Part shown: positions 16,442-25,137 of the stretch, one piece after another
How positions within the stretch are numbered: the first letter of the stretch is position 1
How the letters are laid out: each line of letters begins with the position of its first letter
Program-made: the position numbers and the translations under genes
The notes under the pieces: model-generated
Database searches by the model: none
The model's input: the letters and a program-made list of their open reading frames with translations, nothing else
Told to the model about the DNA's origin: nothing
Origin: Bacteroidales bacterium
Lineage (GTDB): Bacteria; Bacteroidota; Bacteroidia; Bacteroidales; UBA932
NCBI GenBank assembly: GCA_023227835.1
Contig: JALOCI010000018.1
Coordinates: forward strand, 1 to 50,689
Direction of reading: 5' to 3'
DNA length: 50,689 bases

Positions 16442-17290
16442 ATGAAAAGAAGTGTTATTAAAATCGACGAGGCTCTTTGCAATGGTTGCGGAAATTGCGT
16501 AAGCGGGTGCCACGAAGGAGCCCTTCAGCTCATTAACGGCAAAGCTGTTATGATAAGTGACCTGTATTGTGACGGACTTGGCGCGTGTATAGGCGAATGC
16601 CCGGCTGGAGCAATTGAACTGATTGAAAAAGAGACCGAACCATATGACGAAATTGCAGTAATGAAGAGAATATCATTAAAGGGAGAAGATGTGATAACAG
16701 CTCACCTTAAGCACCTGAAAAATCACAATGAAATCGAATGGTTTAACCAGGGAATAAAATGGTGCGAAGAGAATAACATACGAATAGATACCTCAAAACT
16801 GGATGAAGAAAAACCAAAGATGGCCTGCGGTTGTCCTGGTTCCATGGAGAGAGATTTCACACATGCAGCTCCCTCAGTAAATAAAATTGTGACAGGCCCC
16901 TCCCCTGCTACAGAATTACGTCAATGGCCGGTGCAGCTACACTTATTAAACCCACAGGCATCATTCTTCAAAGAGGCCGATGTCCTCCTGGCTTCAGATT
17001 GTTCAGCTTTTTCATTTGGCAATTTTCACGGCAGGTTTCTAAAAAACAAAGCTCTTGCAATCGCCTGTCCGAAACTGGACAACAATCTGCAGAGCTATGT
17101 AGATAAACTGTCAGAAATGATTAGAAATTCAAGGATTAACACACTGACAGTTCTTATAATGGAAGTTCCTTGTTGCGGAGGACTGCTTCAGATAGCCAAA
17201 ACCGCAAGAGAAAAATCAGGAACAAATATTCCTATAAAGAGCATTATCCTCTCTGTACAAGGAGAAATTATTTCTGAGAACTGGGTTTAA
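16442..17290 (+). CDS. 4Fe-4S dicluster ferredoxin-like protein with C-terminal Cys-rich domain
   Basis: This is a 282-residue cytoplasmic redox protein of unknown partner. The first cluster motif C13-x2-C16-x2-C19-x3-C23 is complete. The second reads C43-D-G-L-G-A-C49-I-G-E-C53-P, where the usual second cysteine is Leu46, so it may hold a 3Fe-4S cluster or use another ligand. A longer C-terminal region contains further cysteines (CGCPGS, SDCSAF, ACPKLDN, VPCCGG). ATG at 16442 was chosen because upstream in-frame codons run through blc and the promoter. The 3' end overlaps doxX by 23 nt. Such proteins occur in anaerobes; their function is not known to me. Confidence 0.8.
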   Translation: MKRSVIKIDEALCNGCGNCVSGCHEGALQLINGKAVMISDLYCDGLGACIGECPAGAIELIEKETEPYDEIAVMKRISLKGEDVITAHLKHLKNHNEIEWFNQGIKWCEENNIRIDTSKLDEEKPKMACGCPGSMERDFTHAAPSVNKIVTGPSPATELRQWPVQLHLLNPQASFFKEADVLLASDCSAFSFGNFHGRFLKNKALAIACPKLDNNLQSYVDKLSEMIRNSRINTLTVLIMEVPCCGGLLQIAKTAREKSGTNIPIKSIILSVQGEIISENWV

Positions 17291-17696
17291 AAATAACGTT
17301 GTCCACAGAAAATTTCCCAGGACCTGTAATAAACAGAATTACAAAGGCCACCATATAAACAAATGCAAGCTCTTTTACCTGAAAGGCATCTGCAGCATGA
17401 GTCACAAAGAAGGCGACACCCATTGTAAAAATCATAGGAATCAGGGCCAATCTTGTAAGAAAACCCGCTATCACAAACAAGCCTGCAAAAAATTCCGCCC
17501 CTATAGCGAGAGTCAGTGAAAGCTGAGGACCAAGCCCTACAGGATCCGGAAATACAGATGAGAGCACAGAGTAGCTCTGTATCTTCTGCCATCCGTGAAG
17601 TATCAGCAGTATTGCAAAAGCGACCCTGAAAAGGAGCAGGGTCGCAGATTGTGCGTTCTCCTTAAGTGGAGAGCTGTATAATATAAAATTCTTCAT
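17268..17696 (-). CDS. DoxX-family integral membrane protein
   Basis: This is a 142-residue protein with four hydrophobic segments. The DoxX pattern is seen in LLFRVAFAILLILHGWQKI, FAGLFVIAGFLTR and FVTHAADAFQVKELAFVY. The family is linked to thiol/oxidative stress and quinol-related membrane complexes, but the activity here is unknown. ATG at 17696 avoids a 35-nt overlap with marR that earlier starts would need. It is 7 nt after marR, so probably one transcript. Confidence 0.85.
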   Translation of the reverse strand: MKNFILYSSPLKENAQSATLLLFRVAFAILLILHGWQKIQSYSVLSSVFPDPVGLGPQLSLTLAIGAEFFAGLFVIAGFLTRLALIPMIFTMGVAFFVTHAADAFQVKELAFVYMVAFVILFITGPGKFSVDNVIFKPSSQK

Positions 17697-17703
17697 TTTT
17701 TCA

Positions 17704-18069
17704 TTAATTGTTTTTAATTTGGTTCTGGACATAAGCACCGAGAGGCTCAGGCAAGTCTATTTCATCTTTTAGGACGATCTCCAGAGTCGACTTCCCCTCT
17801 TTGGTCAGAGTAAAGTACATTTGCCTCTTATCGATCTTCCCCAGATTTCTGGTGATAAACCCCTTCTCCTCTACAGCCCTTATCAGTTTGGATGTATTCG
17901 AACAACTAAGGCTTAGTTTTTCAGCAATTTCCCCCGATGAAAGCTGCCCCTCCTTGAGAGAGCACAATAACATTCCCTCATTGAGACATATTCCGTACCG
18001 ACCGTGAAAACTCTCTTCATAGGAGCATATTGCACGATATATATCTCTTATTGCACAAAGCCTTTCCAT
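17704..18069 (-). CDS. MarR-family transcriptional regulator
   Basis: This 121-residue winged-helix repressor has the MLLCSLKEGQLSSGEIAEKLSLSCSNTSK helix-turn-helix region (shown in part), then the beta-wing GFITRNLGKIDKRQMYFTLTKEG. MarR proteins often sense oxidants or phenolics and repress their own operon. The gene lies directly before doxX and after a divergent-looking cluster of redox genes on the same strand. An inverted repeat overlaps its -7 element. There is a cysteine at the start (ERLCAIRD) and one in helix 1 (AICSYEE), possible redox sensors by inference only. Confidence 0.85.
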   Translation of the reverse strand: MERLCAIRDIYRAICSYEESFHGRYGICLNEGMLLCSLKEGQLSSGEIAEKLSLSCSNTSKLIRAVEEKGFITRNLGKIDKRQMYFTLTKEGKSTLEIVLKDEIDLPEPLGAYVQNQIKNN

Positions 18070-18093
18070 TTTTATTCTATATTTATTTTTTTA

Positions 18094-18113
18094 CAAAAAT
18101 AATGTAATTATTT
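18094..18113 (-). promoter_or_regulatory. marR -7 element overlapped by a 7-bp inverted repeat
   Basis: Minus-strand TATTTTTG (18094-18101) matches the consensus. AAATAAT-GTA-ATTATTT (18097-18113) is a perfect inverted repeat over it. This fits an autoregulatory MarR operator, but AT-rich palindromes arise by chance. Confidence 0.4.
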
Positions 18114-18615
18114 ACTTTTTAAGCAGCACCTGTTCTATTGCCTGCTTAAGGTTTGCCTTAGGAAGCGCACCCTGAGCAATCTGAGGATTTCCTGTCATTG
18201 GTGCAAAGAGGAGAGTAGGAATGCTTCTTATCCCGAATGCAGCTGCAAGCTCTTGCTCCGCCTCAGTATCTACCTTATATATGTATATCTGCCCCTCATA
18301 TTCAGCTGCCAGCTCCTCCAAAACCGGTGCGATTGTCTTGCACGGTCCGCACCATGATGCGTAAAAGTCTATGAGTGCCGGCTTATCTCCCAGATACTTC
18401 CACTCGTTAGGATTACCCTCAAAATCCACGACCTTCTTCAAGAACTCTGCTTTTGTCAAATGTATTGTCTTCATTTTTTTCTCGTTTTTATTTTTTTCTG
18501 TGTTACTAACACCATGATTATTTTCTGCCTGAACCTGGTTACCGGTGTTTGCCCCACAAGATACTGCCAGGGCTGAAAAAAGCAGTAATGCCAGATATTT
18601 TGTAACTTTATTCAT
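18112..18615 (-). CDS. Thioredoxin-fold lipoprotein
   Basis: This 167-residue exported thioredoxin has an N-terminal signal with lipobox LAVSC (Cys20) and an Asn/Glu/Lys-rich linker to about residue 48. A full thioredoxin domain follows with the active site W88-CGPC at 89-92 and the cis-Pro region IRSIPTLLF. It would be anchored in a membrane facing the periplasm and reduce disulfides there. ATG at 18615 is chosen over an upstream in-frame codon at 18639 because the latter lies inside the promoter and lacks a signal peptide. Its stop overlaps the marR operator region. Confidence 0.9.
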   Translation of the reverse strand: MNKVTKYLALLLFSALAVSCGANTGNQVQAENNHGVSNTEKNKNEKKMKTIHLTKAEFLKKVVDFEGNPNEWKYLGDKPALIDFYASWCGPCKTIAPVLEELAAEYEGQIYIYKVDTEAEQELAAAFGIRSIPTLLFAPMTGNPQIAQGALPKANLKQAIEQVLLKK

Positions 18616-18636
18616 TATTGTGAATTTTAATTTCTG

Positions 18637-18667
18637 CAAAGGTAAACATTATTTCCAAACAAACAAA
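18637..18667 (-). promoter_or_regulatory. Promoter of the thioredoxin lipoprotein gene
   Basis: Minus-strand TTTG (18664-18667), a 19-nt spacer and TACCTTTG (18637-18644) match the Bacteroidetes promoter consensus at every defined position. This is the best promoter in the window. Confidence 0.8.
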
Positions 18668-18738
18668 TTTCTTTTGGAAAATTTTTATTTTAGAATATAT
18701 TTTCTTTCCTTTGCAGAAGAAATAAAATATAAATCTTA

Positions 18739-20409
18739 ATGAAGTACATAATTATCGGAGGTGTTGCAGGCGGTGCAACCACAGCGGCCAGAATCCGCCG
18801 CGAAGATGAAAAGGGAGAAATCATTCTTTTTGAAAGAGGTGAGTTCATCTCATATGCAAATTGCGGATTGCCATATTATATAGGAGGAAAAATCAAACAC
18901 AGGGAAGAGTTGCTTGTTCAGAGCGTAACAGGTTTCTCAAATCGTTATGATGTCGACATAAGGACATTCAGCGAGATTCTCTCTATAGATAAATCAACAA
19001 GGAGTGTAACTGTAAAGAACAAGGCTAACGGTAAAACATACAGCGAAAGTTACGATAAGCTTCTTCTATCCCCCGGAGCAGAGCCTTTCAGACCACAAAT
19101 TCCGGGGATTGATGATCCAAGAATTCTGACATTAAGAAATATTCCCGACACAGACAGGATTAAAGAGAAAATCTCCAATCAGACAATAAAAAAAGCGGTA
19201 ATTGCCGGTGGCGGATTTATCGGTCTCGAAATGGCAGAAAACCTGAAACATTCCGGTATTGATGTTACAATCATAGAGATGGCCCCACAGGTTATGGCTC
19301 CGCTGGATCCTGTCATGGCATCAATAGTCCATAACGAGCTATTGTCCAATGGTGTGAAACTTCTTTTGAATGAGGCCGTTTCTTCTTTTGACACAAAAGG
19401 AGATACTCTTAAGGTCATACTGAAAAGCGGAAAAGAGATTCCGGCAGATATTGTAATTTGGAGCATAGGAGTAAGACCCGAGACACATATTGCCCAGGAG
19501 GCAGGTTTGAAGATCGGATCTACCGGAGGGATAAGTGTTAATGAATATCTCCAGACATCCGATGAGAATATATATGCTACAGGAGATGCTATTGAAATTT
19601 TAAACCCTGTTACAGGACAACCGGCAGTTATTCCTCTTGCCGGACCGGCAAATAAACAGGCCAGAATTGCAGCAGACAATATGGTTCACGGAAATATCAG
19701 CCGCTATAAGGGTACAATCGGAACCGGCATTGCTAAAATTTTCAAACTTACGGCAGCAACAACAGGTGCTAATGAGAGGACCCTGCAAAGATTCGGGATT
19801 GACTATCTTACATCTATAACACATTCCGGTTCTCATGCAGGTTATTATCCCGGAGCGGAACCATTGTCAGTAAAGATCCTCTATGCACCAGTTACTGGAA
19901 AACTATTGGGAGGCCAGGTTGTCGGGTATGACGGCGTGGACAAGAGAATCGACACAATAGCAACAATTATTGGTCTAGGTGGTTCAACAGAAGATCTGAC
20001 AGAAATCGAACACGCCTATGCACCTCCGTTCTCTTCGGCAAAAGATCCCGTTAATATGGCCGGATTTGTTGCCGATAATATTCTTAAAGGTAAAATGAAA
20101 GTTGTAACATGGGAAGAGGCTGACAATTATAACCCGGAGAGGGATTTTCTGCTGGATGTAAGGAGTAATCAGGAGTGCAGACATGGGATGATTAGCGGAG
20201 CTGTCAATATTCCACTTGAGGATTTAAGGTTCAGACTTGATGAAATACCAAACGATAAGAGAATCATTGTATACTGTGCTGTCGGGATGCGGGGATATCT
20301 GGCCTACAGGATACTTTCTCAAAACGGGTTCCATGATGTGTTTAATCTTTCCGGTGGATATAAGAGTTACTTCTACGCCAAATCAGATCAGAACAATAGA
20401 CTATCGTGA
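18739..20409 (+). CDS. CoA-disulfide reductase-like flavoprotein fused to rhodanese
   Basis: This is a 556-residue FAD/NAD(P)H-dependent single-cysteine disulfide reductase. FAD motif IIGGVAGGATTAAR is at the N-terminus, active-site Cys42 is in YANCGLPYY, an NAD(P) motif GGGFIGLEMAENL follows, and the dimerisation domain runs at about 330-445. A C-terminal rhodanese domain (about 455-550) has VYCAVGMRG with catalytic Cys. This is the CoADR-RHD architecture, which reduces CoA-disulfide, CoA-persulfide or polysulfide. It is divergent from the thioredoxin gene. The next gene starts 11 nt after its stop. Confidence 0.92.
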   Translation: MKYIIIGGVAGGATTAARIRREDEKGEIILFERGEFISYANCGLPYYIGGKIKHREELLVQSVTGFSNRYDVDIRTFSEILSIDKSTRSVTVKNKANGKTYSESYDKLLLSPGAEPFRPQIPGIDDPRILTLRNIPDTDRIKEKISNQTIKKAVIAGGGFIGLEMAENLKHSGIDVTIIEMAPQVMAPLDPVMASIVHNELLSNGVKLLLNEAVSSFDTKGDTLKVILKSGKEIPADIVIWSIGVRPETHIAQEAGLKIGSTGGISVNEYLQTSDENIYATGDAIEILNPVTGQPAVIPLAGPANKQARIAADNMVHGNISRYKGTIGTGIAKIFKLTAATTGANERTLQRFGIDYLTSITHSGSHAGYYPGAEPLSVKILYAPVTGKLLGGQVVGYDGVDKRIDTIATIIGLGGSTEDLTEIEHAYAPPFSSAKDPVNMAGFVADNILKGKMKVVTWEEADNYNPERDFLLDVRSNQECRHGMISGAVNIPLEDLRFRLDEIPNDKRIIVYCAVGMRGYLAYRILSQNGFHDVFNLSGGYKSYFYAKSDQNNRLS

Positions 20410-20420
20410 ACTAAAATATC

Positions 20421-21194
20421 ATGAAAAGTAACCTACTGCTTGCCTTTATATTTCTGAACATCCTATTTGCCAACGGCTTAGTGGCCAATGCCCAGGAATA
20501 CAGAATAATGACATACAATGTACACCATTGCAACCCTCCTGCCCAAAAGGGAGTTATTTTAACAGACAGCATTGCTTCAGTTATAAAAAAATCAGGAGCG
20601 GATATTGCTCTTCTCCAGGAGGTGGACAACAAAAGCGCCAGGGTGCATGGAATTGATCAACCGCTGGAGCTTTCTCAGAAATCAGGATTGCCATATTACC
20701 GTTTTTTCAGAGCAATAGATATCCCAGGCGGTGAATATGGCGTAATGATATTGTCAAAATATCCCATTATCTCATCTTCAAGCTATCCCCTCCCTGCGAT
20801 AGAAAAAGGTGAACAGCGAATAATCGGGATTGTTCAGATAAAACCCTCCGGCCAAGCAGATATATGCATTGCTTGCACCCATCTTGACCTTCCTGCAAAT
20901 ATCAGGTATAAACAGGTTGTATTTATTGACTCGCTGCTTGGCAGCAAGGAGAGGCTGATCTTTGGCGGCGACTTTAATGCCGTTCCAGAATCTCCGGAAA
21001 TCAAATACCTGAGGGAAAGGTACATATCTACAACGGAAACATTTAAGCATACATTTCCAAATACAAATCCGGAGGTATGTATAGATTATATATTTACAGG
21101 GAAAGCCAAACCGGTCAAAATATTATCTCACAAGATATTAGAGAACATCTCCCATTCTGACCACTTGCCTCTCATAACTGAAATAAGCTTGTGA
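20421..21194 (+). CDS. Secreted endonuclease/exonuclease/phosphatase-family hydrolase
   Basis: This 257-residue protein has a signal peptide (about 1-24, ending NAQ). EEP motifs are clear: MTYNVHH, LLQEVDN with the metal-binding Glu, GGDFNAVPESPE, and the final SDHLPLI with catalytic His. EEP proteins cleave phosphodiesters in nucleic acids, phosphoinositides or sphingomyelin; the substrate cannot be told. It lies 11 nt after the CoADR gene and may be co-transcribed. Confidence 0.87.
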   Translation: MKSNLLLAFIFLNILFANGLVANAQEYRIMTYNVHHCNPPAQKGVILTDSIASVIKKSGADIALLQEVDNKSARVHGIDQPLELSQKSGLPYYRFFRAIDIPGGEYGVMILSKYPIISSSSYPLPAIEKGEQRIIGIVQIKPSGQADICIACTHLDLPANIRYKQVVFIDSLLGSKERLIFGGDFNAVPESPEIKYLRERYISTTETFKHTFPNTNPEVCIDYIFTGKAKPVKILSHKILENISHSDHLPLITEISL

Positions 21195-21248
21195 AAGCTC
21201 ATTCGAATAATATATTGATTACATTTGCTGGCTCAAAATTCATGAATA

Positions 21249-21809
21249 ATGAAGCATATTGCTAAATTTTTACTGAAAATGGCAGGATGGAAAGCATTAA
21301 CTCCTCCTGTCCCGGAACCCAAATGCATAATTCTGGGAGTACCGCACACCTCTGTATGGGACTTTGTAATATCATATCTTTACTACAAATCTTTTGGTGC
21401 CACAGCTTATGTTATGGTTAAGAAAGAGTTCTTCTGGGGACCTTTAGGGCCTCTCGTGAGGTGGATGGGTGGAATTCCCGTTGACAGGAAACACGCCTCA
21501 TCTCTCACCAGACAACTGATAGATGCATTCAACTCTGCAGAAACGCTTCATCTGGCTATTGCGCCGGAAGGAACCAGGGATAGGGTGGAAAAATGGAAAA
21601 CCGGATTCTACACTATTGCCAAAGCGGCAAACGTTCCTGTGTACCTTGGTTATTACGACTGGGGCAAAAAAGAGGTCAGCCGTGGTGTCCGGTTTGAACT
21701 GACAGATGATGTCAATGCTGATTTGAAAAAGATAAGACAGCACTATAAAGATCTTGGAATAAAAGGTAAATTCCCTGAAAAATTCACCACCGGAAGTGAT
21801 TTGGAATAA
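21249..21809 (+). CDS. PlsC-like acyltransferase
   Basis: This is a 186-residue protein related to 1-acyl-glycerol-3-phosphate acyltransferases. The HX(4)D catalytic motif is in PHTSVWDF, the APEGTRDR motif is present, and FFWGPLGPLVRWMGGIPVDR resembles block II. It is shorter than standard PlsC. It is followed 37 nt later by an acyl-CoA ligase, consistent with phospholipid or acyl-transfer metabolism. An upstream ATG at 21242 is in another frame and stops at once. Confidence 0.85.
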   Translation: MKHIAKFLLKMAGWKALTPPVPEPKCIILGVPHTSVWDFVISYLYYKSFGATAYVMVKKEFFWGPLGPLVRWMGGIPVDRKHASSLTRQLIDAFNSAETLHLAIAPEGTRDRVEKWKTGFYTIAKAANVPVYLGYYDWGKKEVSRGVRFELTDDVNADLKKIRQHYKDLGIKGKFPEKFTTGSDLE

Positions 21810-21846
21810 TTCTTGCTATAATTACACTTTGCTTAATAAAAATTTA

Positions 21847-23550
21847 ATGGGCATTACACAATTTCGTACTTTAAAGGATCTATTCACATACAGTACCAGC
21901 ACTTACGCAAATAATGCGGCATTCTCATACGTAGGCGGAATTTCTTACACTTACGCAGAATTCAGACAAAAAACAGAAGAGATTGATAGTATACTGACAG
22001 AAGCGGGCATAGGGAAAGGCGACAAGGTTATATTACTTAGTCAGAACATGCCAAACTGGCCTGCAGCATACTTTGCTATAACAGCTTACGGTCGTGTGGC
22101 CGTTCCTATACTTCCTGACTTTTCAGAAACGGAGGTAAGTAATGTTATAGAGCATTCTGAAGCAAAAGCAGTGATTGTATCCGAGAAACTAAAATACAAG
22201 CTACCTGCCGGAGCAATAAACAATCTTAATGCCGTTATTAACATTGAGACTCTTGAAACTGAATACAATGAGGCTCTCATTACCCCTGCCGTACAAGGAG
22301 ATGCTTCCCACGAAGAACTTGCTGCAATAATATATACTTCCGGAACTACCGGCAATTCAAAGGGTGTTATGCTGACTCACAGGAATCTTTGTACACACCT
22401 GCATGCAGCAGCAATATTACGCCCGGGATTCAGCAATGATATCTGGCTTTCAGTACTTCCTTTGTCTCACACATTGGAGTGTAGCCTGAGCATGCTTCTT
22501 CCTATGGTAAGCGGATCTTCTGTTTACTATATCGAAAAGGCACCTACTCCGACAGTTCTCCTGCAGGCACTTAAAATCGTCAGGCCTACGACAATGCTGA
22601 GTGTACCTCTCATTATGGAAAAGATATACAAATCCTCAATCCTGCCGAAATTTGAAAAGAGTACGTTAACAAGGCTTATTTATGGCACAACTCCTGGAAG
22701 GAAAATTCTGAACAGAGTAGCAGGCAAGAAATTAATGGAGACATTCGGAGGAAGAATAAGATTTTTCGGCATAGGTGGTGCCAAACTGGACCCTGAAGTT
22801 GAAAGATTTCTTTATGAAGCCAGATTCCCATATGGTATAGGATACGGTCTGACTGAATCTGCACCGCTTCTTGCCGGGGCAATCCCTGAAAATGTAAAAT
22901 GGCAATCAACCGGACCTGCAATTTATGGCATCGATTTACGTATCGATAACCCCAATCCTGAAACAGGAGAGGGAGAAATCGTTGCTAAAGGGCCGAATAT
23001 AATGGTCGGTTATTATAAAAACCCAGAAGCAACAAAAGAGGCATTTACAGAAGACGGGTGGTTCAGGACCAAAGACCTTGGAATAATCGACAAGACGGGA
23101 AGGTTATATATTAAAGGAAGACTTTCAAATATGATACTCGGTCCCAGCGGTGAGAACATTTATCCAGAGGAGATAGAGTCCGTTATTAATGCTCACGCCA
23201 TGGTTTCCGAGTCAATTGTCACACAAACAAAGGGCAAGCTCGTAGCTCTGGTTCATTTTAACCCTGAAAAACTAAAGGCTCTCAAAGATGTGAAGGAGGA
23301 GGCATTCAACACCTATTACGAAACAAAAGACCAGATAAGCAAGAAGTTTGAAGAGACAAAAGAGGAGACAAAAGAGGCAATGGCAGCCTTTAATGAAAAA
23401 CTGGAGCAATTAAAGAGAGAACTTACGCTGTATGTAAACGAGAGAGTAAATAAATTCTCGAGGATATCTTATATTATAGACTGCCCACAACAATTCGAAA
23501 AGACAGCCACTCAGAAAATCAAGAGATTTCTGTATAATCGTCAGAAATAG
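21847..23550 (+). CDS. AMP-dependent long-chain acyl-CoA synthetase
   Basis: This 567-residue adenylate-forming enzyme activates fatty acids to acyl-CoA via acyl-AMP. P-loop IIYTSGTTGNSKG, GYGLTES, GWFRTKDLG and the hinge KGRLSNMILGPSGENIYPEEIE are present. An unusual charged helical insertion rich in Lys/Glu lies in the C-terminal lobe (about 490-545). ATG at 21847 (MGITQF) gives the usual start; an earlier in-frame ATG at 21796 would overlap the acyltransferase. The 3' end overlaps the convergent nucleotidase gene by 10 nt. Confidence 0.92.
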   Translation: MGITQFRTLKDLFTYSTSTYANNAAFSYVGGISYTYAEFRQKTEEIDSILTEAGIGKGDKVILLSQNMPNWPAAYFAITAYGRVAVPILPDFSETEVSNVIEHSEAKAVIVSEKLKYKLPAGAINNLNAVINIETLETEYNEALITPAVQGDASHEELAAIIYTSGTTGNSKGVMLTHRNLCTHLHAAAILRPGFSNDIWLSVLPLSHTLECSLSMLLPMVSGSSVYYIEKAPTPTVLLQALKIVRPTTMLSVPLIMEKIYKSSILPKFEKSTLTRLIYGTTPGRKILNRVAGKKLMETFGGRIRFFGIGGAKLDPEVERFLYEARFPYGIGYGLTESAPLLAGAIPENVKWQSTGPAIYGIDLRIDNPNPETGEGEIVAKGPNIMVGYYKNPEATKEAFTEDGWFRTKDLGIIDKTGRLYIKGRLSNMILGPSGENIYPEEIESVINAHAMVSESIVTQTKGKLVALVHFNPEKLKALKDVKEEAFNTYYETKDQISKKFEETKEETKEAMAAFNEKLEQLKRELTLYVNERVNKFSRISYIIDCPQQFEKTATQKIKRFLYNRQK

Positions 23551-24371
23551 AGATCTATTCTCCCGACATAAACTCCGGCCGCTCCCATCTGGGTGACTAA
23601 GACACCTTTCCCTACCCTGTTGGTTATCACAACAGGTTGTTCAAGAAATGTATGAGTATGTCCTCCTACTATTATGTCGATATTTGTACTGTTCGATGCC
23701 AGATCCGTATCCGACGGAGATAAGCTACCCTCTTCATGCTCATAACCGAGATGTGTCAGAGCAATTACAATATCGCAACCTTTCTTGTGTTTGAGATATC
23801 TGGCTGTTTTATTTGCACTTTTTATTACATCTAGATATTTAATACCGGAACGGGCTGACTCGGAAACATATCCGTTAAGGTTCAGTAAAAGGCCCAGAAC
23901 GCCTATTCTTTTTCCACCTTTTTCAATAATAACATATGGTTTTATAATATCTTTCAGAGGGCTGCCTGAAAAGTCATAGTTAGAACACACTGTAGGATAT
24001 TTTGCCTTAGCCAGCCTCTCTGCAAGCTGCTTCTCTCCATTGTCAAATTCATGATTGCCGAGACAAACCGCATCATATCCCATTGCGTTATATAGCATCA
24101 CCTCAGCCTCACCCTTAAAGAGGGTAAAATACGGAGTTCCCTGATTATAGTCACCTGCATCAAGCAACAGGACATTTTGCATGTCGTCTCTTACCGACTG
24201 TATAAAATTCGCTCTTCTCTGAAATCCTCCAAGACCTTTATTTTTGCCACTTGCAACAGGTTCAATATTGCTGTGCGTGTCATTAGTGTGAAGTATGACA
24301 AGATCCTGAGAGTAAAGAGGTAAGGATAAGAGAAATGCCGTCAGGATAATTATTATTCGTCTGTAATTCAT
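23541..24371 (-). CDS. Periplasmic 5'-nucleotidase, metallophosphatase half
   Basis: This 276-residue exported calcineurin-like phosphoesterase corresponds to the N-terminal half of UshA-type nucleotidases. It has a signal peptide (ends SLPLYSQ) and all metal-ligand motifs: HTNDTHSN, DAGDYNQG, LGNHEFDNGE, ALTHLG and VGGHTHTF. It stops where the usual C-terminal substrate domain would begin. That domain is encoded separately, immediately upstream (3 nt). Together they probably form a two-protein nucleotidase acting on nucleotides or sugar-nucleotides in the periplasm. Confidence 0.92.
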   Translation of the reverse strand: MNYRRIIIILTAFLLSLPLYSQDLVILHTNDTHSNIEPVASGKNKGLGGFQRRANFIQSVRDDMQNVLLLDAGDYNQGTPYFTLFKGEAEVMLYNAMGYDAVCLGNHEFDNGEKQLAERLAKAKYPTVCSNYDFSGSPLKDIIKPYVIIEKGGKRIGVLGLLLNLNGYVSESARSGIKYLDVIKSANKTARYLKHKKGCDIVIALTHLGYEHEEGSLSPSDTDLASNSTNIDIIVGGHTHTFLEQPVVITNRVGKGVLVTQMGAAGVYVGRIDLYF

Positions 24372-24374
24372 ACG

Positions 24375-25124
24375 CTATTGTTCAATTTTCACCCTATTAG
24401 TAATTTTAGTCTTTATCTTCTCATTTTTGGATGTCAATTCAGCAATTTTTTCAAACATTACATCTCTGAGAAGCATACCGGTATATTCAACTTCAACGGC
24501 TTTTTTAAGCGGATGCAGATTATCCCCTCCAGTCATAAGAAAATCCAGGGTTGCTATTCTATATATCCTCTGATCATCAATCTGCACACCGTCAATCAAT
24601 GCATCGTTCAACTTTCCGGCTTTTATATGTAAGAATACATTTGAAGATAATGCCTCAACCTTTTCGGCCATTATATTGAAAAGCTCCCTTACATCCTCAC
24701 CCTTAAGATCCAGTATTACAAGATAATTCTCAAAAGGATAAGTCGAAAACACATCGTATCTTCTTACTTTTCCGGCAGGAATTGCAGCCCTCAGTCCTCC
24801 GAAATTAGTAAGTGCAAAATCCACCTTCTTCTCACTCTTTCGTTGTGAAATTTCCAACATTGCATCTACTGTGAAATCAGAGAGTAAACTCTCAGGTCTT
24901 CCGGAACGCATCTCACATTCAGACACACCTACAACCTGCTGCATTCTTATATCCATCTCGGGTTTATAATAATCAACAATACCCTTTACAACAGGCTCTT
25001 CCGGAGAGTTCCAGGTGCTGTCCATAAGAACTCTTTTGGCTTTCCATTTAAAAGCAGTCTCCTGCGATATGGCCGTATTGGCCAAAAGCAGGAGAACCGC
25101 CAGTATCAGAATTTTTCTTGGCAT
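24375..25124 (-). CDS. 5'-nucleotidase C-terminal (substrate-binding) domain protein
   Basis: This 249-residue exported protein has a signal peptide (MPRKILILAVLLLLANTAIS) and then the 5_nucleotid_C fold. Markers are LTNFGGLRAAI, YDVFSTYPFENYL, and the FLMTGGDNL loop that stacks the nucleotide base in UshA. It carries no metallophosphatase domain. It precedes the catalytic half, the reverse of the order in fused enzymes. ATG at 25124 is used; a TTG three codons earlier is less likely. It begins 13 nt after the ABC permease stop. Confidence 0.9.
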   Translation of the reverse strand: MPRKILILAVLLLLANTAISQETAFKWKAKRVLMDSTWNSPEEPVVKGIVDYYKPEMDIRMQQVVGVSECEMRSGRPESLLSDFTVDAMLEISQRKSEKKVDFALTNFGGLRAAIPAGKVRRYDVFSTYPFENYLVILDLKGEDVRELFNIMAEKVEALSSNVFLHIKAGKLNDALIDGVQIDDQRIYRIATLDFLMTGGDNLHPLKKAVEVEYTGMLLRDVMFEKIAELTSKNEKIKTKITNRVKIEQ

Positions 25125-25137
25125 AAATGTCAAATTG

